Assembly: GCF_015159595.1 (NCBI RefSeq)
Contig: NZ_CP063304.1
Coordinates: 2,976,001-3,040,000, forward strand
Origin: Blautia liquoris
Lineage (GTDB): Bacteria; Bacillota; Clostridia; Lachnospirales; Lachnospiraceae
Direction of reading: 5' to 3'
DNA length: 64,000 nt
Position 1 is the first letter of the stretch, and every line of letters starts with the position of its first letter. The translations under genes were made by a program, and so were the position numbers. The notes below the pieces were generated by a model that saw nothing but the letters and a program-made list of their open reading frames with translations, made no database searches and was not told where the DNA came from. This document shows, in pieces, positions 18,388 through 27,531 of this stretch.

Positions 18388-19728
18388 TCAGGCTTTTCTT
18401 TCGACGTATCCCCCCTCATTTTCATATTTTCTTCCATTATATTGCTCTACATCCAGTTCTCCTTCATTCTTTGCGACAATCAGAGCTGTAGCTGCCGCCG
18501 CACTGACATTTGTTGCCGTGCGGGCCATGTCTACAATGGCGCTGATCGGTGTCATCAAAACGATAATTTCAATTGGAAGACCGGCCGCTGCGAATACCGC
18601 TGTGGCCGTGATTGTGGCAGTTCCAGGAACTCCGACCGTTCCGATACTCACCAGCGTCGTGATCAGAACCAGAATTATATACTGACCGATGGAGTAGTCA
18701 ATCTTCAGTCCATGGATGGCAAAGACAGCCAGCAGGGTCGGCCAGATTCCCGCACAGCCTGGCATTCCGATATTCGCGCCAAGTGGAACGACAAAGGAAG
18801 AAATATTATCCGAAACCCCTCCTTTTTTCAGGCATTTTTCTGTTGTCGGAATAGATCCCACGCTGCTTTGAATCGTAAAAGCAATCACTTGAGCAGGCCA
18901 GATATGCTGAAAGAATTTGAATGGATTCAGTTTTGCGAGTGTTGCGATCAGTACGCTGTTCACGCCAAAGGTCTGTATGATACACAAAACATAGGCCACA
19001 ACCAGAACCGGGAGCAGCGGAAGAAGCTTCTTGGGTCCGTTATTTGATACAGCATTTGCAACTAGAGCCAAAACCGCATAAGGAGTAAAATCTATGATAT
19101 AGGAAATCACTTTATTGATGACCTTTGAAGCAGATTCTATGAAATCCTTAAAAGGTTTGACGGATTTTGGGTCCTTTTCCGAAAGCATCACAACTGCGAT
19201 TCCAATCATCAATGCGAAGATGATCACCGGAACTATTGTGTTTGATGAGGCCTGACTGAAAAAGTTCTGTGGAAACAAATCCGTGATGACCTGTGTCACT
19301 TCGGGAACTTCTTTAGGCTTATAATTATTGGGAAGAGCAATATCTGCGCCTTTTCCAATGCCCAACGGCAAAGCGATCAAAAGCGTAAGCGTAGACGCTA
19401 TAAATGTCGTAGAGACAAGCAGAAGTACGCTTTTGAGTCCAATTGTCTTCAATTTATTGATGTTTTCCAGATTCGTAATACTCGTAATCACACTGCATAC
19501 CAACAGCGGAACAACAAATGCCGAGATCACGTTCGCATAAATCGTTCCAATCGGTGCTACATAAGAAGTATGCCCTTGGAACAGGACTCCCAAGACGATT
19601 CCCAATCCCAATGCCAGAATGGTTCTCACTCCGAAATCCACCTTCTTTCTGGCAAGAAACACCAGCACACCGATCAGTAAAATAGCTGTCAGCAAGGCCA
19701 AAATATCCAAATAATTCACTTCCATCAT
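18388..19728 (-). CDS. Dicarboxylate/amino acid:cation symporter (possible cystine transporter, TcyP-like)
   Basis: This 446-aa membrane protein is of the DAACS (Glt) family. About eight hydrophobic segments start with LDILALLTAILLIGVLVFLA. The re-entrant region shows SSVGSIPTT and VPLGANIGMPGCAG, and the last transmembrane region has MTPISAIVDMARTATNVSAA. The substrate-loop composition (MPGCAG rather than the glutamate-type MDGT) resembles cystine transporters of the TcyP type, but substrate cannot be settled here. It lies about 110 nt upstream of ispG; a short AT-rich gap separates it from the terminator of the glycosylase gene, so it likely has its own promoter. Confidence 0.85.
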   Translation of the reverse strand: MMEVNYLDILALLTAILLIGVLVFLARKKVDFGVRTILALGLGIVLGVLFQGHTSYVAPIGTIYANVISAFVVPLLVCSVITSITNLENINKLKTIGLKSVLLLVSTTFIASTLTLLIALPLGIGKGADIALPNNYKPKEVPEVTQVITDLFPQNFFSQASSNTIVPVIIFALMIGIAVVMLSEKDPKSVKPFKDFIESASKVINKVISYIIDFTPYAVLALVANAVSNNGPKKLLPLLPVLVVAYVLCIIQTFGVNSVLIATLAKLNPFKFFQHIWPAQVIAFTIQSSVGSIPTTEKCLKKGGVSDNISSFVVPLGANIGMPGCAGIWPTLLAVFAIHGLKIDYSIGQYIILVLITTLVSIGTVGVPGTATITATAVFAAAGLPIEIIVLMTPISAIVDMARTATNVSAAAATALIVAKNEGELDVEQYNGRKYENEGGYVERKA

Positions 19729-19797
19729 TCACTCCTCCTAGTTTTCATATGGGTTTACTATGTTATATATATTATCTCCATCACTCTTTTTTGTCAA

Positions 19798-19845
19798 CAA
19801 AAAAGTGCAGTCAGATTTTCAATTTTTCTGACCGCACTCATTTTT
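19798..19845 (-). terminator. Rho-independent terminator of the Ogg-like gene
   Basis: On the minus strand a 12-bp stem (AGTGCGGTCAGA with TCTGACTGCACT) around an AT loop is followed by TTTTTT, directly after the stop codon of the glycosylase gene. Confidence 0.85.
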
Positions 19846-20715
19846 TTAATTTTCTATTTTCAGTTTTTTGTCAATCTGGCTTTGTTTGAGGCCGTTAAGT
19901 TCATAGTAGAAGATGTACTGTTGAAGCACGCCCTCGAATCCCGAATATTTCTCAGCCGGAAACCCATCCCGATAATGCTTTTCAACCGCCTGATGAATAT
20001 GTGTATCCACCGGAAAGGCCTCAAGCCAGTGAAGTGCAAACAGGCAGATGCAGTCCGCCACCTTGGCTCCGACACCATACAGCTTTAAAAGTTCAGTTTT
20101 CGCCTCTGAATAACCCATCCGGCGAATATCCTCTAGATTCATCTCACCGGATGCGATACTTTTTGCCGTGCGCATGATATATTTGCTCCGATATCCCACG
20201 TTGCATGCTTTCAGATCCTCATCCGTGGCACCTGCCAGGGAATCTGGGTCCGGAAACGAATAATATATCCCTCCCTCTGCAGTTGGCATTTCTTTTCCGT
20301 AGCGCCTGCAGATATTGTCAATACAGTGCCGGATTCGCACTATGTTGTTCTGCTGGGAAATCAGGAAAGTGATAATCATCTCCCACAGGTCCTGCCTTAA
20401 GATTCGGATACCATTTCCGCATGCCGCTGCATTCGTTAAATATTCATCATCTGGATAAATGGCATCTATGTAAGACTTGTAATCTGTCCCAAGATCAAAG
20501 TAAGAATACCAGAATTGTTCAAATTCTTCCCGTGAACAATGGAACTTACATAAATCATCCTCCTGCTGTGCAAACAGGAGGTGATCGCTTGCAATAATTT
20601 CATATCCTGATTCGGCATTACATACTATCGGTTTCATACGGAAACACTGACCAGAAGAGCTGATCTGCTGCAGGTTAAAGTTTTTTTGTTTTAATGTTAT
20701 CATATGCTCATCCAA
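19846..20715 (-). CDS. ogg: 8-oxoguanine DNA glycosylase (Ogg-type, HhH-GPD)
   Basis: This 289-aa base-excision repair enzyme is predicted to remove 8-oxoguanine. It has an N-terminal OGG_N-like domain with SSGQCFRM, the helix leading to ISQQNNIVRI, and the HhH-GPD motif LLKLYGVGAKVADCICLFAL. The Lys of GAKVADC aligns with the Schiff-base Lys of OGG1, and EAFPVDTHI supplies the conserved Asp. The order matches bifunctional OGG1 glycosylase/lyases found in clostridia. It stands alone between the symporter and a GntR regulator. Confidence 0.92.
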   Translation of the reverse strand: MDEHMITLKQKNFNLQQISSSGQCFRMKPIVCNAESGYEIIASDHLLFAQQEDDLCKFHCSREEFEQFWYSYFDLGTDYKSYIDAIYPDDEYLTNAAACGNGIRILRQDLWEMIITFLISQQNNIVRIRHCIDNICRRYGKEMPTAEGGIYYSFPDPDSLAGATDEDLKACNVGYRSKYIMRTAKSIASGEMNLEDIRRMGYSEAKTELLKLYGVGAKVADCICLFALHWLEAFPVDTHIHQAVEKHYRDGFPAEKYSGFEGVLQQYIFYYELNGLKQSQIDKKLKIEN

Positions 20716-20758
20716 TTTCTATGTTGTTCGACTCCCGTATAACTTTTTGAAACTTGTA

Positions 20759-21412
20759 TCATACGAAGTAGTCTGGATATTGTTTTTTTAGATTTCCAAC
20801 AGAATAATACTGTTCTATATGCCCGTCCACCATACGTTCAAGTAGTTCTTCTTTCCCTGAACGCATGTTATCTACCATCTTTTTGTAATCTTCCACGATC
20901 TCTTCGGACACGCCGGATTGTTTCGCCCGCAAAAAGAACAGGCGCTGCGAATGAGTCGCGGAGGATTCGATTACCTGATACGCCAGTTCTTTTGATGCCG
21001 TGTTAAAGAGTAGTTTATGAAAACGATGATCAATTTCACAGAAATCAAGGATCTTATTCTTTTTAATCGCGCGTCTTTGAATTTCGATCATCTCATCTAA
21101 GGTATCCAAAGTATAAGGACTGCAGTTGTATAAAAAGTCCGGCACGGCAGATAATTCCAGCGACTTGCGGATGAAATTTTCCTGTTTTACCCGTTCTTCA
21201 CTAATCGGCTGAATGATAGTTTTGGCCTGCGGTTTTACATTGACAAGCCCTTCCTGTGATAGTTTCAGCACAGCCTCCCTGATTGGTGTACGGCTTGCAC
21301 CATAGGCATCCGCAAGCTTCTGCACACTTACTTCTTCTTTTGGTTTCAGCTCCAGATGCATGATGTCTTCTTTTATCTTATTATAAACTCGAGTATTTAT
21401 CGATTCTTTCAC
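20759..21412 (-). CDS. GntR family transcriptional regulator (FCD/FadR subfamily)
   Basis: This 217-aa regulator has an N-terminal winged helix (VYNKIKEDIMHLELKPKEEV then LADAYGASRTPIREAVLKLS). A C-terminal all-helical FCD ligand domain has the metal-binding His/Asp pattern (EIDHRFHKLLFNTASK, then SSATHSQRLFFLRA and DGHIEQY). Such proteins usually repress adjacent catabolic genes and respond to a carboxylic acid. It sits at the downstream end of the hydantoinase-like/transporter/reductase cluster on the same strand, 76 nt after the hydantoinase-like gene, and is the most likely regulator of that cluster. Confidence 0.93.
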   Translation of the reverse strand: MKESINTRVYNKIKEDIMHLELKPKEEVSVQKLADAYGASRTPIREAVLKLSQEGLVNVKPQAKTIIQPISEERVKQENFIRKSLELSAVPDFLYNCSPYTLDTLDEMIEIQRRAIKKNKILDFCEIDHRFHKLLFNTASKELAYQVIESSATHSQRLFFLRAKQSGVSEEIVEDYKKMVDNMRSGKEELLERMVDGHIEQYYSVGNLKKQYPDYFV

Positions 21413-21488
21413 ATATAAGTTCTTCTTTCTTTTCAGTTATATGGTCTGATTGTATCCAAAAAAGGAACTTACGTCAAGTCCCGACATA

Positions 21489-23624
21489 TCAGTCTTGTCG
21501 TATATTGGAAGCAACAATTACTATTTCTTCTTTGGGGCTGAATGTAGCTAATTCAATCCCTGTCAGCAGTTTCAGCTGTTCAAACTCCGTGACTGTAAAA
21601 TCCATTACCCTGGCTCCTGCACAGATATAGATATCCGGCCGAAGGATCACTTCGCTTTGATAGACAGCCATATCCTCCCAGAGTGATTCCATCTGATTTT
21701 CTGCCTCATCCACAGTTGTTTTAACTGCCTTCGAATATCCCCTCTGGATTTTGATAAACCCTTTTTTGTCCAGAATACGAACTGGTGTCGGTTTTCCTTC
21801 TTCGATTTTGTTTTTGTCACCGAAAACATAAAAATATTGTGTCCGGCACATCAGCTTTGTATCATTTTCTTCGATTCTCATATCTTCAGCGGCAATGCTT
21901 ACGGCTTCTTCAGTGCTGCATTCTTTTAGCAGGTCTGTCGTTTTAACCTCGGTGGAACCTGTCGCAATCGCCGTCACCTTTGATGTCTGAGAATCAATTT
22001 CTATGTGCACCTCAACACTTTCCTCTGTTGCACCACTTTCAATCGCCTTATCCATAGCTTCGTTTTTAATTGCACGAATATCATCTTTCGTAGGAGAAGG
22101 AATAATTCGTTCTACAACATCGCGCACCATAGACAACGCAACACCAATTGATGAAATAACCTCTGCATTTTCAGGAATTGAATATTTTACCCCCATTTTA
22201 TTGGCAAAATATATGATCAGCGCAGCGGCTCCTCCCCCGACACCGACCAGTGAAATCTGATCTTTTTCCAGTTTATATTTATCTGCAAGTTCCAAAATAA
22301 CAGGTTCGATTTTCGCATAAGAACGTTCCATGATCTGTGTAGCAATATCTTCCACTGTTGTCTCGCAGTAATCTGCCAGTGCCTGTATCGCAAGCCTTGC
22401 AGCATCAGCATTTCCGTAAGAATAATGTTCCGGTTTCACAAGCCCCAGCACATTCGCCGCACAGGAATTCGTGATTGTAATTCTTTCACCGTTTGTCAGA
22501 CGAACAGCCACATAATCATCCGGATCGCCTGGCCGCGGACTAAAAAACTCTATCTTTGGATCTTGTATATCCTCCGTTTTCTGATAGACAGAATACTCAA
22601 GGCCCGCTATATGTGCTGATCTGGGACCGACATCAATTACGCCATTCTTTCCTGCACGGATCATACTGCCGCCGGCACATCCTAAAACTCTGACATCAAG
22701 ACTGCTGATATAGGTTGAATGACCTCCCACAATCGAGTAGTCGATAGCCGGACGGCCGTTTTTGATGACACCAATATTCGTTGTGGTTCCTCCCACCTCA
22801 AAATAAACGCCATTTGATGCACGCAGATACATAAGGCTTCCCATCACGGATGCTGCAGGCCCCGAAAGCATAGTGAGTACGGGACGTTTTTTCATCTCAT
22901 TGATCTCCATAACGCCGCCGTCACCACGCATAATCATAAGCGGTACAGAAACACCGGCTTCTTTTACCGCACCTTCTGTGGATACCGCAGTATCCAGCAT
23001 CTTCGGAAGAATTGAGGCATTGATTGCAGCCGTCCTTGTCCTTCTGGTCAGTCCATAGAGCTTAGTTATATCAGATGCCATCGTCGTCGGAAGATCATCT
23101 TCTGCGCAGACACGATAGACCAGCTGTTCTGATGAATTATCATCCACTCCAAAGGCCATAGATGCCACGATTACCTGGGCCCCCTGCTTGATCAATTCCT
23201 GAACGCTGTTTTTCACGCTAGTCTCATTGACATCTTTCAATTTCAAAAAAGCATCCACGATCTTGATATTTTTTCCTCCTCCAAGATCAATGTCATCAAG
23301 ATTGAGCTGACGCTTTGCCAAAAATCCCTCAAACCCTCCTTTTGCCATACCTAATACCCCGACTACGGCCACGTCACCTTCTACCAAAGCATTCGTAGCC
23401 TGAGTCGTGCTGTGAGCCACAAAGATAACATCCGAAGGATCGATCGAATTCTCACGCAGACAGTTGATAAAACTCAAAACAACTCCTTCTGCCACACCTC
23501 TTTTGTCATCATGTGTCGTCTTTACGCTTGATTTTCCTATTATTTCATGTGTCTGGTTGTCCATGGCTACCGCCTTTGTATGAGTGCCACCGACATCAAT
23601 CCCCATTCTGACTTTTCTTCCCAT
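21489..23624 (-). CDS. Hydantoinase/oxoprolinase family protein, subunit A-like
   Basis: This 711-aa protein starts at the ATG at 23624, which follows AGGAGA; the longer frame lacks a ribosome site. The N terminus MGIDVGGTHTKAVAMD is an ASKHA phosphate-binding loop, followed by VAHSTTQATNALVEGDVAVV and VGVLGMAKGG, typical of HyuA/5-oxoprolinase A. The middle GGDGGVMEINEMKKRPVLT, LSGPAASVMGSLM and FEVGGTTTNIG complete the family pattern. ATP-dependent opening of a lactam, hydantoin or lactone-like ring, or ATP-dependent carboxylation, is expected. No B subunit is visible in the window, so it may work alone. A transporter lies immediately upstream. Confidence 0.85.
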   Translation of the reverse strand: MGRKVRMGIDVGGTHTKAVAMDNQTHEIIGKSSVKTTHDDKRGVAEGVVLSFINCLRENSIDPSDVIFVAHSTTQATNALVEGDVAVVGVLGMAKGGFEGFLAKRQLNLDDIDLGGGKNIKIVDAFLKLKDVNETSVKNSVQELIKQGAQVIVASMAFGVDDNSSEQLVYRVCAEDDLPTTMASDITKLYGLTRRTRTAAINASILPKMLDTAVSTEGAVKEAGVSVPLMIMRGDGGVMEINEMKKRPVLTMLSGPAASVMGSLMYLRASNGVYFEVGGTTTNIGVIKNGRPAIDYSIVGGHSTYISSLDVRVLGCAGGSMIRAGKNGVIDVGPRSAHIAGLEYSVYQKTEDIQDPKIEFFSPRPGDPDDYVAVRLTNGERITITNSCAANVLGLVKPEHYSYGNADAARLAIQALADYCETTVEDIATQIMERSYAKIEPVILELADKYKLEKDQISLVGVGGGAAALIIYFANKMGVKYSIPENAEVISSIGVALSMVRDVVERIIPSPTKDDIRAIKNEAMDKAIESGATEESVEVHIEIDSQTSKVTAIATGSTEVKTTDLLKECSTEEAVSIAAEDMRIEENDTKLMCRTQYFYVFGDKNKIEEGKPTPVRILDKKGFIKIQRGYSKAVKTTVDEAENQMESLWEDMAVYQSEVILRPDIYICAGARVMDFTVTEFEQLKLLTGIELATFSPKEEIVIVASNIRQD

Positions 23625-23748
23625 GTTTATATTGTCTCCTTTGCTGGTCGTGTAAAAATGAAAAAGGGAGCAGACGCAGATGCTCACATCTGTAAAGTCC
23701 GCCCCCTGTTAATTATACATTTTGCTGTGTTGATCTATCGTATCTTAC

Positions 23749-25110
23749 TTATCCAAACATGAAATAGGCCACGATACAAAGAATCGCACCTGTGATCCAT
23801 CCTGTCAGGATCGAATATCTCATAAACTCTTTTGAGCTGACCTTGGAATACCCAAGCCCCCAGGCTACCCATGACTGCGTAATGTCAAGATGCTGAGGAA
23901 CAATTGTAGTGACTGCAAACAGCGGATATAACAATGTGACAGGAAGGCTTGTAACAGAAAGTACAACTGCCGCAATTGCCGTTCCAGACCCCACAAGATT
24001 TGTCGGTCCTCTGAAAAAGCCAAGAGGAACGATGACTGCAAAGAGTAACGCAAGGGCAAGTGCCGACGTCGGGAATATATTTCCGATAACAGCCTTAAAA
24101 TACGGTGAAGCATAGGTTGCCGCGTTGTTAAACATCGCCAGTGTGAGAAGGAATCCCACCATAGGTGCCACATCTACTGCACCATCTGAGAACTGCTTTG
24201 CGAGCATTCTGCAGACTTCGGAAAACCCGCCTTTAAATTTTCCGCACACAATCAATGCGTAAAGTGCGGATAGGATGAATGCCAAAATAACGGGACAGTC
24301 GAAGATGACCACGAGTAATACAGGCAGAATAACCGATATCCATGAAATCGCAGGTGCATTTTCTTTCGTCTGTTTTGGTGCAGCAGCAGCCCAGTTGTGA
24401 CGAATCTTTTGTTTACAGAGTGCCAGATTTGCCACAACCAGTACCACGATCAGAGCAGTAATCATCATGATAACAGCGAATTTGAAATATTGCTGATAAG
24501 AATAATCCGTGAGAAATGCTTTATTCAGCCCCCCAAGAATTCCCTGATACTGTTTGAAGTTTGTGACGTTAATACAGATACCTGCCATGATCGAACCCAT
24601 GAACGCAAAGAGCGCAATCGCAGAGGGAATCCCCAGTGCCTGCAGAATTGGCATTACAATAACTGCAATAGAGATTACAGGTCCAATACCTGTCATCGAT
24701 GTAAAACAGAGTGAAGAAACAACGCATAATAGAATCATCGTAATACGGGGTCTGTCACCGCCAAGTTCCACAACCTTTCTGATTAATGTTGCGGCAATTC
24801 CTGTATCCATAAGTACTCGCCCAAAGAATGCACCGAAGAATATATTTACGAGAATTGATTTCGCATAATCCTCAGGCCCGGTTTGATACACATACGCCAA
24901 AACGTCAATAATTGTCTGCCGGACTTGCTTTCCTTCCACCTCTTTTATCATAACTGGATTTGGAACAATTGCATTGCCAATTAATGACAGTATTGTCCAT
25001 ACCGTAGCCATGACAAAGAATCCGACCATCAGATTGCGGCCTTTTACGCTGTAGTAAACCATGCCTATGAAGGTAGCAATCATAAGAATACCAATAATAA
25101 CTTCTGTCAT
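23749..25110 (-). CDS. Ion-transporter-superfamily membrane permease (citrate/carboxylate-type)
   Basis: This 453-aa protein has about twelve hydrophobic segments, starting VIIGILMIATFIGMVYYS. A duplicated organisation with polar re-entrant stretches (SMTGIGPVISIAVIVMP; GFFRGPTNLVGSGTAIAAVV) is typical of the IT superfamily (CitMHS, GntP, DcuC relatives). The hydantoinase-like gene is 124 nt downstream and the reductase gene about 180 nt upstream, suggesting import of the acid or lactam processed by this cluster. Substrate is unknown. Confidence 0.75.
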   Translation of the reverse strand: MTEVIIGILMIATFIGMVYYSVKGRNLMVGFFVMATVWTILSLIGNAIVPNPVMIKEVEGKQVRQTIIDVLAYVYQTGPEDYAKSILVNIFFGAFFGRVLMDTGIAATLIRKVVELGGDRPRITMILLCVVSSLCFTSMTGIGPVISIAVIVMPILQALGIPSAIALFAFMGSIMAGICINVTNFKQYQGILGGLNKAFLTDYSYQQYFKFAVIMMITALIVVLVVANLALCKQKIRHNWAAAAPKQTKENAPAISWISVILPVLLVVIFDCPVILAFILSALYALIVCGKFKGGFSEVCRMLAKQFSDGAVDVAPMVGFLLTLAMFNNAATYASPYFKAVIGNIFPTSALALALLFAVIVPLGFFRGPTNLVGSGTAIAAVVLSVTSLPVTLLYPLFAVTTIVPQHLDITQSWVAWGLGYSKVSSKEFMRYSILTGWITGAILCIVAYFMFG

Positions 25111-25261
25111 AACCTTCTCCTTTTTCTTTTATCATTACTAACATGTTAGTTTCTTAACTGAAATGCTATCATCCAAATAATAGAAAGTCAATGCTATTGT
25201 ACTGAATTGCTTTTTTTTGGCATATTATACGAAATCTCATGATACAATTTGTATAATATTA

Positions 25262-25291
25262 AGATACCAGGGTCAAAAGGTCATGCTTTTC
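25262..25291. repeat. Truncated copy of the REP/MITE-like repeat
   Basis: GATACCAGGGTCAAAAGGTC continuing into ATGCTTTTCAT matches the arm sequences of the structured repeats at 27.1-27.35 kb and 35.06-35.16 kb. Its right end overlaps the stop codon of the reductase gene (25290-25292). Confidence 0.6.
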
Positions 25292-26333
25292 ATTTACCGG
25301 ATATATCTGTCACATCCAGATCGCCGTCTGCGATTGCCTGTACCTGCGACCAGATCTGTTCATCAACCTGAACGCCTTCCTTCATACTCCTCTCCCGTGT
25401 CTGCATGGTTCGTTCTCCAGGACAAGTCACTTGTGTGCCTTCCCTGGCAGGATGCGAACAATCTGCGGCAGCAACTCTTTCATTGAGCATACTCTGTACC
25501 TCCTCCTTCGATCCGAATAGACAGGGATCATAAGCGATAAAGATCTGACAGCAGCCAGTACAGCTGCCTCTTTTCTCTTCGTCCAGATCAAAGCCACTCT
25601 TTCCATTTGCCATAAGTGCCGCTGCCATATCAAGCACAATCGCCATACTGCTTCCCTTCCAATATCCAGTGGGAAGAATTCTTCTGCTCTCTTCAATCGC
25701 ACCCGGATCAGATGTTAAATTTCCTTCTTTATCAAACCCTCCCGGATAAGGCAGTTCTTTTCCCGCAAGGCGGTATACACCAAGTTTACCATATGCATAC
25801 TGGCTCATAGCCATGTCCAGCACAATTGGTCCGTCTTCTCTTGGAATAGCCATACAAAAGGGATTATTTCCGACACCCGGTTCATCGCTTCCCCACATGG
25901 GCATGCAGCTTTCGGTATTGGTCCAGTTAATTCCCATATATCCCGCCTCGGCCATTCTCCAAGCATAGGTGCCGCCCCGCATCCAGTGCGTTGTGTTTTT
26001 CAAAGCCACTACACCAATTCCGTGAATTTTGGCAAGTTCCACAGCTCTGTCGGAACACTGAATCGCATTCACGATTCCTATCCCCAGATGTCCGTCATAA
26101 TTTTCTACCGCTCCTTTCGCCGAGACGAGCTCAAGTTCTGCCTTCGGATTCACCCATCCCTTGTTAATATACTCTACAAAACGTGGTACGCGATTGAGCC
26201 CGTGACTTTCAACTCCATCAGCACTTGACTTAGCATGTACCGCTGCACAGATTTTGGCATTTTCTTCGCTGAGTCCTGCATTTTTCAAAGCTTTTTTGAT
26301 TATCTCTTCTAAATTATCATATCCAATGCGCAT
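25290..26333 (-). CDS. Ldh-family oxidoreductase, 2,3-diketo-L-gulonate reductase-like
   Basis: This 347-aa NAD(P)-dependent enzyme is of the YlbC/YiaK (malate/L-sulfolactate dehydrogenase) family. The family's NAD/active-site region is clear: ADGVESHGLNRVPRFVEYI, GIGVVALKNTTHWMRGGTYA, NNPFCMAIP and RRILPTGYWKGSSMAIVLDM. Segments such as HWMRGGTYAWRMAE and GGFDKEGNLT resemble E. coli YiaK (DlgD) more than malate dehydrogenases, suggesting a 2,3-diketo sugar acid or related 2-oxo acid substrate. The gene is 7 nt downstream of the HExxH gene, so the two are co-transcribed. Confidence 0.85.
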   Translation of the reverse strand: MRIGYDNLEEIIKKALKNAGLSEENAKICAAVHAKSSADGVESHGLNRVPRFVEYINKGWVNPKAELELVSAKGAVENYDGHLGIGIVNAIQCSDRAVELAKIHGIGVVALKNTTHWMRGGTYAWRMAEAGYMGINWTNTESCMPMWGSDEPGVGNNPFCMAIPREDGPIVLDMAMSQYAYGKLGVYRLAGKELPYPGGFDKEGNLTSDPGAIEESRRILPTGYWKGSSMAIVLDMAAALMANGKSGFDLDEEKRGSCTGCCQIFIAYDPCLFGSKEEVQSMLNERVAAADCSHPAREGTQVTCPGERTMQTRERSMKEGVQVDEQIWSQVQAIADGDLDVTDISGK

Positions 26334-26340
26334 ATGAAAC

Positions 26341-27060
26341 TCACCTTCCCTTTCCCTGATTCTGGCCGCTCTTTTCGCCTGCTGATTTTAACATTTCTCT
26401 GTATAATTTAACCGCTTCTGATGAAGAATATCCATACATCAGCAAAATATCCATCAAATAGGGAGAATACGAAGTTTGTGTTAGCTCTCTGGCGAATGAC
26501 ATCGCCGCAATCTCGCTTAGTGCTATTATCTTCGAATCATTATGAAAAGGTCCCAGCGACCACAGACGTACCTTTTCGTTTTGTGTAAAAATCTCATCCT
26601 GGTAAAGCTCTTCTACATGATGATATAGTTCATGTGCTAAAATCAGATCCGTGATCTTGAAGCCCTGAGATAACACATCGGTCACTTCCGGATTCTTTAC
26701 GAAATTCTCTGCCTGAGTGACTACTTCCCTGTTAATCAAAATCTGGTCCGGCTCCTGATACTGTGCGAATATCATCTGATCGGAAGTATGCTCTGTTATA
26801 TAAGATATATGCATTCCCATCGCCTTCGCGAGAAGTTTTGGTTCCTTTGTGTGGTGTTTTGCACAAATCAGATGGCTGTATCGACTTCCACACTCCAAAG
26901 CCTGTCTCATCCATGTTCTCTTCTGTTCATCGGTAAACCTGCTGTCCAACGGATCTCTGGAAAAAGCATATCGGTACCAGTCAGGCATCTCGATCTTTGA
27001 CAGATTTCTAAGCATGCCTGCCAGCTCATGAACATTGCAGGAATTCACATCATTACTCAT
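26341..27060 (-). CDS. Uncharacterised protein with HExxH zinc-protease-like motif
   Basis: This 239-aa protein has no signal peptide. Around residue 145 it contains LILAHELYHHVEELYQDE, an HExxH zinc-binding motif in a helix. About 40 residues on is KIIALSEIAAMSFARELT, whose Glu could be a third ligand as in gluzincins. The short length and cytoplasmic location fit ImmA/IrrE-like or SprT-like single-domain proteins, but I could not place it in a family. It is the first gene of the leftward reductase/transporter cluster. Whether it is functionally linked to catabolism is unclear. Confidence 0.6.
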   Translation of the reverse strand: MSNDVNSCNVHELAGMLRNLSKIEMPDWYRYAFSRDPLDSRFTDEQKRTWMRQALECGSRYSHLICAKHHTKEPKLLAKAMGMHISYITEHTSDQMIFAQYQEPDQILINREVVTQAENFVKNPEVTDVLSQGFKITDLILAHELYHHVEELYQDEIFTQNEKVRLWSLGPFHNDSKIIALSEIAAMSFARELTQTSYSPYLMDILLMYGYSSSEAVKLYREMLKSAGEKSGQNQGKGR

Positions 27061-27102
27061 ATCTATTTCTTCTCCGTAGATTTAATGGTATTTCTTTCCA
27101 CC

Positions 27103-27357
27103 TGGTATTATTATACGATGTTGGGGTCAAAAGTAATTTGCCCCCTATGATACACGGATTACTTCGCACTTTGTGCTCACGTATCTTCGCTCCGCTCCGG
27201 TCGGTGCTAAACGAACATCCACTGGATGTTCAGCACCCTACAAACATTCGAAATACACCCTAATCGGGTTGCTTTCTCATGTTTGTTCGGGTCCCAAGGT
27301 CATGCTTTTTCATGCAAGCATGAAACGCAGGACCTTTTGACCCTGGTATCATTATAC
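27103..27357. repeat. Structured REP/MITE-like element, copy A (full)
   Basis: This is a non-coding element bounded by inverted GGGTCAAAAG (27124-27133) and CTTTTGACCC (27335-27344), with GGTAT/ATACC-type outer flanks. It contains three hairpins: GGTGCT...GAACATCC/GGATGTTC...AGCACC at 27203-27237, a CAAACAT/ATGTTTG pair, and a branched hairpin at 27290-27344 whose inner stem is TTTCATGC-AA-GCATGAAA. The right 82 bp recur at 35079-35160 with two mismatches. The IS605 copy 1 lies 40 bp further on. Confidence 0.65.
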
Positions 27358-27391
27358 AGGATATTGTTCTTTTTTTGAACCATCACAGCCA

Positions 27392-27531
27392 GTGACCTAC
27401 TCCCACCACTTAAATCTCATGATTTTGAAGTGAGGGCTTCCTGTTCAATAGCCCCAACGGGCTAAGTATCTGCAGGCTATCCCCGTGTGCCCCACGGTTT
27501 TTGCCCGGTTACGGGCTTTTTTTCGGTGAAG
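27392..27531 (-). ncRNA. Putative TnpB omegaRNA (reRNA), IS copy 1
   Basis: The 140 nt between the tnpB stop and the element's right end are densely structured on the minus strand: GCCCGTAACCGGGC, CCGTGGGGCACACGG, TAGCCCGTTGGGGCTA and the terminal CCCTCACTT/AAGTGGTGGG hairpin. TnpB-associated RNAs span exactly this position and take their guide from the adjacent flank. Here the guide would begin TGGCTGTGATGGTTCAAAAA (27391 downward). Expression is inferred from position and structure. Confidence 0.6.
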
